64,000 nt of DNA, taken from Enterovibrio coralii. Lineage in GTDB: Bacteria > Pseudomonadota > Gammaproteobacteria > Enterobacterales > Vibrionaceae. Positions 56,751-64,000 of this stretch are shown piece by piece (within the stretch, counting starts at the first letter, position 1; the number at the start of each line of letters is the position of its first letter). Under the pieces are notes generated by a model that saw nothing but the letters and a program-made list of their open reading frames with translations, did no database searches and was not told the DNA's origin. The position numbers and the translations under genes are program-made. Where the stretch lies: positions 186,001 through 250,000 of the forward strand of contig NZ_LNTY01000006.1 in assembly GCF_001559595.1 (NCBI RefSeq), read 5' to 3'.

Positions 56751-58176
56751 TGTTGCCTCCTTGGGAGGCAAGTAGCGTGCGATGCTCCTGACAATGCTTA
56801 GGCTGTGGGATCCCTTTGCCTGGGTTTAATATCTCTTTGGGGTCGAGAGCACGTTTAATGCGGTGGAATTGTTCCAACTCAGCATCGTTAAACTGATGGT
56901 GCATTTCATTGATTTTCTCCACACCTACACCGTGTTCGCCAGTGATACAACCACCTGCTTCAACACACGTTTTAAGTATTTCTGCGCCAAAAGCTTCGGT
57001 TTTTTCAAGCTCTCCCGGAACGTTTGCATCGAACAAGATAAGAGGGTGGAGATTACCATCACCGGCGTGAAAAACATTCGCGACGCGAAGGCCGTAGTAT
57101 CGAGAAAGCTGGTGGATTTTTGTAAGCACATTCGCGAGTTCTCGCCTTGGAATTGTACCGTCCATGCAGTAATAATCTGGAGAGATACGGCCAACCGCAG
57201 GAAACGCAGATTTCCTTCCTTTCCAAATCAGTGCGCGCTCAGCTTCGGTTTCGGAGACACGAATAGAGGTTGCACCTGATTGTTGAAATATATGCTGAAC
57301 AGACGCTATTTGATGGGTCACATCGTCGATGTCGCCATCGAGTTCACACAGCAACAGTGCCTCTGCATCAGTTGGATAGCCTGCTTGTGCGAAGTCTTCT
57401 GCCGCGGTGATAGCGTAGCTATCCATCATTTCCAAACCCGCAGGAATAATGCCTTGGCTGATCACATCATTGACTGCGTTAGCCGCTTTCTCAACGCTAT
57501 CAAAACCAACAAGTACCACTTTCGCTGTTTCAGGAATAGGGAGCAATTTGACGTTGATTTCGGTGACAACGCCCAACATCCCTTCAGAGCCAATCATCAG
57601 TGCTAACAAGTCGAAACCAGCGACATCGCAGCTTTGGTTGCCAATGTCTATTCGCTTACCCTCTGACGTTACAACGACAAGTGAATACACATTGTGAACG
57701 GTGAGACCGTATTTTAAACTGTGCACTCCACCAGCATTTTCTGCGATGTTCCCGCCAATTGAACAAGCAATTTGTGAGGATGGGTCTGGCGCATAGTATA
57801 GGTTACAGGTAGATGCTGCTTCTGAGATGGCGAGGTTTCTCACACCGGGCTGTACGGTAGCCATGCCATTGTCTCTATCAATGGAGAGAATTTGGTTTAA
57901 ACGGGCGAGCGAGAGAAGAATGCCGCCTTTTATTGGCAGCGCACCGGCAGAAAGCCCAGTTCCTGCGCCGCGTGCGACAACGGAAATGTTCATCTGAAAA
58001 CACAAGGACATTACTGCCATCACCTCTTTGGTGTCGGCAGGCAGCACTACATAGTCCGGCAATTCGGTATAAACGGACAGCCCATCGCACTCGTAAGGGC
58101 GTTTTGTCTCTTTGTCAGCGATTACATAGTCTTCGCCAACAATGCCGATAAGTGATTGATACAGCAAACTTTCCAC
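56743..58176 (-). CDS. glcD: Glycolate oxidase catalytic FAD subunit
   Basis: 477 residues. FAD-linked oxidase type: PDYVVLPADTKEVMAVMSLC, VVARGAGTGLSAGALP, GNIAENAGGVHSLKYGLTVH, then HAGDGNLHPLILFD and TGEHGVGVEKINEM near the C-terminus. GlcD oxidises glycolate (or a related 2-hydroxy acid such as D-lactate) to the oxo acid. The gene order glcD-glcE-glcF with overlaps at both junctions makes glycolate the likely substrate. First gene of the operon; no glcC gene next to it. Confidence 0.95.
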   Translation of the reverse strand: MESLLYQSLIGIVGEDYVIADKETKRPYECDGLSVYTELPDYVVLPADTKEVMAVMSLCFQMNISVVARGAGTGLSAGALPIKGGILLSLARLNQILSIDRDNGMATVQPGVRNLAISEAASTCNLYYAPDPSSQIACSIGGNIAENAGGVHSLKYGLTVHNVYSLVVVTSEGKRIDIGNQSCDVAGFDLLALMIGSEGMLGVVTEINVKLLPIPETAKVVLVGFDSVEKAANAVNDVISQGIIPAGLEMMDSYAITAAEDFAQAGYPTDAEALLLCELDGDIDDVTHQIASVQHIFQQSGATSIRVSETEAERALIWKGRKSAFPAVGRISPDYYCMDGTIPRRELANVLTKIHQLSRYYGLRVANVFHAGDGNLHPLILFDANVPGELEKTEAFGAEILKTCVEAGGCITGEHGVGVEKINEMHHQFNDAELEQFHRIKRALDPKEILNPGKGIPQPKHCQEHRTLLASQGGNNE

Positions 58177-58369
58177 AGCGGCTTCCTATCTATTTCCTTG
58201 ATAATCAAACCCTAGTTGAGAATCTCGCGCTTTGTCGCTTAATCCTTATGCTATTCGGAAAAGTGTGGGGGATATCTGATTAAGTCGGCAACAACTCTTT
58301 AGTGCAATTCACTATTGCCTAGCTGTGCCAATCAATAACGAGCAGTTGATGGACGAACAAGATGAATGA

Positions 58370-58389
58370 TACTGTATATAAAAACAGTT
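58370..58389. promoter_or_regulatory. LexA (SOS) box
   Basis: TACTGTATATAAAAACAGTT; the core CTGT-N8-ACAG is perfect, and the flanking TA and AT-rich centre match the gammaproteobacterial LexA site. It ends 14 bases before the ATG of the ATPase gene, so LexA bound here would block transcription. Confidence 0.85.
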
Positions 58390-58403
58390 AAGCGGAATGC
58401 CAA

Positions 58404-59564
58404 ATGCTGACCACGTTGTCGATCGCGAACTACCGTTCAATCATGGATCTTACCCTCCCTCTCGGACCGTTGAATTTAATTACCGGCCCAAATGGAAGCG
58501 GCAAGTCGAATTTGTATAAGGCACTTCGCTTGCTGGCGAAAACGGCATCGGGTGGGGTGATTAATTCACTGGCAGAAGAAGGTGGTTTGCATTCCACGTA
58601 TTGGGCTGGACCTGAAGAAATTTCTGGTGCAATGCGTCGTGGAGACGTTGAGATTCAAGGAGGGCAACGTAAAAACGTCGTTCGGTTAAAAATGGGATTT
58701 TCGAGTGAAACGTTCGGTTACTCCATTTCTCTGGGCCTTCCAACACCGTCGACATCCGCGTTTGGCTTTGACCCAGAGATAAAGCAAGAAACCATATTCA
58801 ACGGCCCTTACTTTCGACCAGCAAGCAGTTTGGTTGAGCGTAATGGCACTTCGGTGAGGATCAGAAATGGTCGTAAGTGGGAAGTGGCTTCGCAGTACAT
58901 TCAAAGTTTTGACAGCATGTTTGATTCCCATGCCGACCCGAGTTCTGCCGCAGAAGTTTTTCATGTCAGAGAGATGATCCGAAGCTGGCGTTTTTACGAT
59001 CATTTCAGAACAGATGCTGATGCGCCTGCCCGTAAGCCCCAACTGGGAACACGAACACCCGTACTTCACCATGATGGGAGAGACTTAGCTGCTGCACTTC
59101 AAACCATTATAGAAATTGGTGACAAAGAGGCCTTGGAGAAAGCGATAGAAGATGCGTTTCCAGGTTGTCACCTTGGTGTGATATCGAGTGCGGACGGTCG
59201 ATTTTCCATCGAAGTTTACCAAAAAGGGTTATTGCGACCACTGACAGGGGCTGAACTATCAGATGGAACATTGCGGTTTGTCCTGTGGGTTGCTGCATTG
59301 CTCACTCCGCGGCCGCCGTCTTTGATGGTGCTGAACGAGCCCGAAACGAGCCTTCATCCAGACTTACTGCCGGCTCTGGCCCGTTTGATTGCTCACGCAT
59401 CGCAGCACTCGCAAATTTGGGTGATCTCCCATGCCAATCGGTTGATAAATGCGTTGAATCAACACCCAGATTGCAACGCTATTCAGCTAGAGAAAGTATT
59501 GGGACAAACAGAAGTTCAAGGGCAGGGAATGTTAGACAAGCCGAACTGGTATTGGCCGGATTAA
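58404..59564 (+). CDS. AAA family ATPase (ABC/SMC type, COG4637-like) under a LexA box
   Basis: 386 residues, ATG at 58404. N-terminal SNYRSIMDL-like start (IANYRSIMDLTLPLGPLNLI) and Walker A TGPNGSGKSNLYKAL are those of RecF/SMC-type ATPases. The signature-like LTGAELSDGTLRFVLWVAAL and Walker B with His switch (LMVLNEPETSLHPDLLPALA) follow at about 290-330. No nuclease domain (TOPRIM) is seen, so it is a lone ATPase of the COG4637 kind. The overlapping SOS site suggests a role in DNA damage response, which is inference. Upstream operon is divergent. Confidence 0.85.
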   Translation: MLTTLSIANYRSIMDLTLPLGPLNLITGPNGSGKSNLYKALRLLAKTASGGVINSLAEEGGLHSTYWAGPEEISGAMRRGDVEIQGGQRKNVVRLKMGFSSETFGYSISLGLPTPSTSAFGFDPEIKQETIFNGPYFRPASSLVERNGTSVRIRNGRKWEVASQYIQSFDSMFDSHADPSSAAEVFHVREMIRSWRFYDHFRTDADAPARKPQLGTRTPVLHHDGRDLAAALQTIIEIGDKEALEKAIEDAFPGCHLGVISSADGRFSIEVYQKGLLRPLTGAELSDGTLRFVLWVAALLTPRPPSLMVLNEPETSLHPDLLPALARLIAHASQHSQIWVISHANRLINALNQHPDCNAIQLEKVLGQTEVQGQGMLDKPNWYWPD

Positions 59565-59802
59565 AGCGGAATATCGTGCTGATTATCTTCTCAATTAAAT
59601 GCGACGAAAATGGCAGATTTTCAAAGGGCTGTGCAGAAGATCAAAAATTTTTGCCCAAAATAGTATGCAATTCTGTATGTAACTCCGAAATTTCGTGTCT
59701 ATAATTAACTCGCTTAGTTGCACTAGGATGAATATGCACTTGCTCAAAAACCAAGGTCAGCGATAGGCCGAGCAATTGTAAATAACGACAAGGATAATAA
59801 GA

Positions 59803-59889
59803 ATGCGGATCCCATTTTATATCAAATTGCTTTTTCCAATCTTGCTGCTGATGGGCTTAATGGCTAGCCCAGTGCTGAACGCTTTTTAG
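59803..59889 (+). CDS. 28-residue hydrophobic peptide
   Basis: ATG at 59803, stop TAG at 59887. A ribosome site AAGGATAATAAG lies just before it. The peptide (MRIPFYIKLLFPILLLMGLM then ASPVLNAF) is one membrane helix with two basic residues at the start. A TATAAT box at 59700-59705 could be its promoter and a strong terminator follows at 59903, so this would be a transcript of about 230 bases. It may be a real small membrane protein; the evidence is length, spacing and codon start only. Confidence 0.4.
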   Translation: MRIPFYIKLLFPILLLMGLMASPVLNAF

Positions 59890-59902
59890 TTGTTGCTTAG
59901 AG

Positions 59903-59938
59903 AAAAAATGGCCACCTAACTAGGTGGCCATTTTTTTA
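59903..59938. terminator. Bidirectional terminator
   Basis: AAAAAATGGCCACCTA (59903-59918), loop AC, TAGGTGGCCATTTTTTT (59921-59937). Perfect stem with A and T runs on both sides, so it stops both the small-peptide transcript and the convergent RND operon. Confidence 0.92.
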
Positions 59939-62900
59939 TGATTCAGTGCTCTCTAGCGCACAAGGTTTGTCGTAGGGGCGTACCATGCCAGCAATCCGAA
60001 ATGCAGCAGGAACAAAGTAGAAAGACAGAATCGTCGTCAACAAGGTACCGCCTGCTATCGCAATGGCAAACGGAGGCCAAAAACCACCACCCGCCAAAAT
60101 TAGCGGGAGAAAGCCGCCAATCGTAGTGATGGTCGTGGAGGTGATATGGCGCCCACAGCTACTTACCGCGTCGACAATAGCCTCTATGTTTCCAGACTTC
60201 GCCTCTGGGCTGGCTTTCAACTCGGCCAGAATGACGATAGAAGCATTGATAGCAAGACCGACTAGGCCTAACAAACCGATGATAACGGTAAACCCGAACG
60301 GGTAGCCGAACACCCACACGGAAAGAAGCCCCAATCCTGCCGCTTGCACGCCAGCAAGGAAGATAATGCCGCTAAGCCTGAACGAGTTAAATGAGATCAC
60401 CACGACGGCAATAAGCAAGATGATGACTATGGTGAGATTGGCCATCAGTTGATTCACGGAGTCATTGCGTTCTGCTGACTCGCCACCAAATTCAAGGCGA
60501 TAACCCGCAGGGAGTTGAAGGTCGGCATCATTCAAAATTTGAGTGAAGGCATTGAGTGCCGTTTGTGGCAAGACACCCGCAGTGATGTAGCTTCAATCAC
60601 ATTAACCCTCTCTCCGTTTCTGCGTGGGATAGCACCACGACTCGGTTCCACACTCAAATCGGCCAATGCCGACAGGGGTAAATCGAATTGCGCAGTGCTT
60701 CCTGATACAGGGAAGCGGAGTTGACTGAGTTGGTTGAGGTTTGTCCGTGAGTCATCATCGACACGCACACGCACTGGGATCGATTCGGTACCTTCAATAA
60801 CGTTCCCTTGAACCATGCCTGACATAGATGCATTTAGCAGAAGGGCAATGTCAGACAAGCTCATTCCCGTCAGTTGGCCTGCTTCTTCATTGACATTGAC
60901 AGAGATCTTCGGCGTGCCGGGTTGCAGTGTCTCACGGGTATTAATGACATCTGGCGTTTGTGCCATCAAAAGACGAACACGCTCGCTCACTGCTCTCAAT
61001 GTGTCGAGATTTGGCCCGTAAATGCGCACTTCTATAGGGGCATTAAACGGAGGGCCTTGTTCGAGTTTGCGTACCAGAATCTGAGCATGAGGGAATTTCT
61101 GTGACAGTGTCACTTGAAGCTCAGGAATCATCTCATTTGCAGCGTTGAAATCGGTAGCCTTCACCATGGCTTGAGCAAAGTTTGGAGCACCGTGTTGCCT
61201 TGCCATCAAGTTATAGTAAAACGAAGGAAAGTTGGTGCCGACAAGCCAACCGACTTGCTCAATATGCTCGTTTTTCTCAAGCACATCATCAATTTGGCGA
61301 GTGGTTTCTAATGTTGCACTCATGCTTGCTTGCGGTGCGAGAAATACCTGAATTTCGAACATATCTCGGTCTGAAGGCGGGAAGAACTGCTCAGTGAGTT
61401 GCCCAGCGGACCAGAACCCTGCAAACGGAACCGCAAATACCAAGGGGATGGCAAGCCAAGGCAACTTAACGGCCAAACGCACAGAATGGCTAAACAGTTT
61501 GCTCAACATTGGCATACTTATACCGGCGTGATACCAACGTGTGCTGGATTCACCTGCAGGCAACCAACGCGCAGCAAACCCAGCAACCAGTAACTGTGAA
61601 ACCATGTATGAGCCAACCAAAGAGAAGCTCACGGTAATGGCAATGGCACCGACAAACTCACCTGCAGGACCGGGCATCAGGAAGATGGGTGCAAAGGCCA
61701 GAATCGTCGTAAGGGTAGAACCCAAAAGAGGTAACCACAGATGGCGAATTGCCTTCATTGCCGCATCGAGACGTTTCACATTCTGCTGTCTGTAGTGCTG
61801 AATGGTGTCCACCATCACAATGGCATTGTCCACCATGATCCCTAGTGACACGATAAGGCCAGTGACCGACATTTGGTTGATTGGTAGTCCGGTAAAACTC
61901 ATCATTGCTAGCGTAAAGGCCGAGGCGATGGGCAACGACAGCGCAACCAAAATGGCGGAGCGAAATCCTAACGTAACAAACAAAACGATCAGAACAAGAC
62001 CAAAGCCCAATAAGAGGCTATCCACCAAATCTGAAAGGCGAGTTTCTGTGTAGCGGCTTTGCTTGAAAATGGGTTTTAACTGGATGTTGTCCGGCAGCTC
62101 ACTGCGAAAGCCATCCAGCATTTTGTCGGCAGCCGCTGTCCACTGATCAACGCGAATATTGCTTTGCATCCTTGCTGAAACGAGTACGGCTGGCTCACCG
62201 TCGATAATGGCAATCTGCGATGGCGGCTGAGCTTGGGCGCGTTCAACCGTGGCGATGTCCTCAACGCGAATCAAATAACCATTGTCGTCGATGGCGACAG
62301 GGACTTGTTTCACACGAGTGATTGAATCAAGTGCGCCAGCGACCTCTAGTTGGAAGCGATTATTCTCGTTGTGAAGCTCTCCGGCTGCATTTTTAGCATC
62401 GGCACCAACGATTGAATTTGAAAGGGAAAGGGCGGTTTTGCCAAGTGCACTGGCATCGACAATGTCTAAAGTAACCAGTATTTCTTCGTCTGGGACGCCA
62501 TGGGTATCGACAAATTCGGTACCGGATAAATTACGCCAGCGTTTGGCGAGCTCTTTGGCGTAGCGACCAAGAATGAGTTCATCGACGTGACCGTTTCCTT
62601 GCCATTGAAGCGCGGTGATATAGGTGAAAGCGTTGGAGTGGTCATTATCGAATTCAGGCTCAAATGCGTCATCCGGTAACAACGGCACTGCATCGCTGAG
62701 TTTGTCACGAATCTTCGACCATACAGGTTCTGTTTCCGTCAGGTCGTCATTCAGCTCCACCGTAATGACAGAAATTCCCGGCTTGGACTGAGATTCGATC
62801 AGGTTTATCTCATCCAACGAGCGAAGTTCGTTTTCGATAAGTTCAGTGACCAGCGCTTCGACCCGTGAGGCACTGGCACCGGGATAAGGCGTGGTAATCG

Positions 62901-63027
62901 TCGCCCAGCGGTTTATAAGTGCTGGATCTTCCGCACGCGGCAACGTGGATAGGGCAGAGAACCCTGACACCAAGATGAGTACAGTAAAGAGCACCAAGAG
63001 CCGCGTATTTTTAAGGAGCTTCTCCAT
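59936..63027 (-). pseudogene. RND-type efflux transporter (AcrB/MexF-like inner-membrane pump), one frame break
   Basis: About 1030 residues when joined. The N-terminus (MEKLLKNTRLLVLFTVLILV, then ALSTLPRAEDPALINRW) and IVSLGIMVDNAIVMVDTIQHY (proton-relay helix 4 with the paired Asp region) are RND traits; PGASASRVEALVTELIENEL is the porter domain start. The C-terminal frame (QTALNAFTQILNDADLQLPA, IIGLLGLVGLAINASIVILA) carries the second helix set. The break is at about 60590: VIEATSLRVSC should read VIEAYITAGVLPQTALNAF. One missing base. It forms a tripartite pump with the adaptor encoded just upstream. Substrates cannot be read from sequence. Confidence 0.9.
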
Positions 63028-63032
63028 AAGAA

Positions 63033-64000
63033 TTACTCCTCAGAAACGGTGACTTGTTGCCCGGAGACAATACGATGAACGCCGTCCGTGACAACCCTGT
63101 CGCCGTTGCTAAGCGGGCCTGAGACATAAGCCCTGTTTTCATCAGCATGGACGACTTGTACTGAACGTCGCGCAATTTCCGTGGTTCCGGCTTCGTTCTC
63201 GGTCGTAGTGAACACGTTCCACGTGCCGCGCAACCCGTCAGTCAGGCTGGTTAGTGGTATCCAAAAACCTTCTGCTTCGAATTCGCTGTTGTCTTGCAGA
63301 TAGGCGAGTTGTCCGTTGATTACCATCGCCTGCTCAGGTAGCGCGTAACGAAGTTGTACCGTCCGCGATCTTGCATCGATTGCCGCACCGGGATTCAGTA
63401 ACGTGGACGGGAAGATCTCATCACCGATTCTGATGTTCGCTTCGCGCTTTTCAACCAATGCAGCGAGATATTTAACAGGCACACCGATCCGAGCTTCATT
63501 TTGACGTTGGGAAAGCAAAGTGAGGGTAGGAGAGCCCATGTTGACGACGTCGCCTTCAGACACAAATCGTTCGCTGATCTTGCCATCGTAAGGCGCATAG
63601 ATGGTCGACTTTTGCTTACGCAGCGTGTTGGACGCGATGGATGCTTCTAACTCTCGGACGTTGGCAAGTAACGAGTCTCGCTGGCTGGTCAACGAATCAA
63701 TTTCAGCATCTGCGCTGAACCCTTTTTTCTTGAGTTGACGCTGACGTTGCAAATTGGTTTTGATTAAATCGAGTTGAGCATCGAGTTGTTCCAACTGTGC
63801 TGACAATTGACGAGACTCGGTATCCAGCAGTTGGGTGTCGAGTTGAATGAGAGGTGTCCCTTTCTGTACGGTATCGCCAACATCGACCAATAACGTATTC
63901 ACCTTCCCAGAAAGCTCAAAGCCAAGATTGGCACTTTGCCCAGCCTGAACCGTACCAACAAACTCTTTTTTGATCTTATAGCTAGGTTCAATGTTTACCG
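63033..64000 (-). CDS. RND efflux periplasmic adaptor (HlyD/MFP type), 5' partial
   Basis: The frame is open to the end of the window, so the start lies outside. A GTG at 63902 is internal: upstream in frame comes EFVGTVQAGQSANLGFELSG, the standard beginning of the mature adaptor. The lipoyl halves (NTLLVDVGDTVQKGTPLIQL and KSTIYAPYDGKISERFVSEG) flank a coiled-coil hairpin (LDTESRQLSAQLEQLDAQLD). The membrane-proximal part ends GDRVVTDGVHRIVSGQQV. It couples the pump 5 bases downstream to an outer-membrane channel. No such channel gene is visible here. Confidence 0.93.
   Translation of the reverse strand, partial: VNIEPSYKIKKEFVGTVQAGQSANLGFELSGKVNTLLVDVGDTVQKGTPLIQLDTQLLDTESRQLSAQLEQLDAQLDLIKTNLQRQRQLKKKGFSADAEIDSLTSQRDSLLANVRELEASIASNTLRKQKSTIYAPYDGKISERFVSEGDVVNMGSPTLTLLSQRQNEARIGVPVKYLAALVEKREANIRIGDEIFPSTLLNPGAAIDARSRTVQLRYALPEQAMVINGQLAYLQDNSEFEAEGFWIPLTSLTDGLRGTWNVFTTTENEAGTTEIARRSVQVVHADENRAYVSGPLSNGDRVVTDGVHRIVSGQQVTVSEE

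Noticed and set aside
1-64000. CRISPR arrays, tRNA or rRNA genes, insertion sequences, attachment sites
   Set aside because: No evenly spaced direct repeats, no cloverleaf-like sequence, no transposase frame and no integrase gene were seen.

Overview
The window reads as a chromosomal segment of a marine gammaproteobacterium, most likely Vibrionaceae (Vibrio, Grimontia, Enterovibrio or Photobacterium type). This rests on the V. cholerae-like type VI secretion gene order, the phnW-pbfA-phnX aminoethylphosphonate set and the LexA box of gammaproteobacterial type. Genus assignment is inference. I found no rRNA, tRNA, IS element or CRISPR array.

Layout. 1-10260: the distal end of a contractile-tail (eCIS-like) cluster, with a baseplate J-like protein, a tail-I-like protein with a beta-helix, a DUF6519-type beta-helix protein, a small Lys-rich protein, a DUF4157 protein with a possible C-terminal toxin module, and a DUF6714-like candidate immunity protein. 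10404-12440: a DoxX-like membrane protein and an ECF sigma/anti-sigma pair. 12954-18108: an envelope cluster of three lipoproteins, a MltC-like lytic transglycosylase and two membrane-anchored proteins. 18152-21586: a DUF1989 protein, a LuxR-like regulator with no visible HTH, and a CHRD lipoprotein. 21671-30057: 2-aminoethylphosphonate catabolism (phnW, pbfA, phnX) divergent from uptake and regulation (binding protein, ATPase, fused permease, GntR), with three matching palindromes as candidate operators. 30117-35080: a minus-strand operon of a methyltransferase, a binding protein fused to a permease, a second permease and a Cache-pentameric ligand-gated channel fusion, with no ATPase. 35389-36165: phospholipase A. 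36305-53413: a type VI secretion cluster (PAAR, tssB, C, E, F, G, tagH, tssJ, K, L, vasH, vasI, tssA, tssM) lacking clpV, hcp and vgrG. 53580-58176: an AraC-family regulator convergent with glcDEF (glycolate oxidase). 58404-59564: an ATPase behind a LexA box. 59803-59889: a 28-residue hydrophobic peptide. 59936-64000: an RND pump and its adaptor, running off the window.

Twelve reading-frame breaks lie in nine to ten otherwise well-conserved genes. Eleven fit a single missing base and several are in homopolymers. This pattern looks more like indel error in the assembly than real decay, so the broken genes are described here as whole genes with the position of each break.
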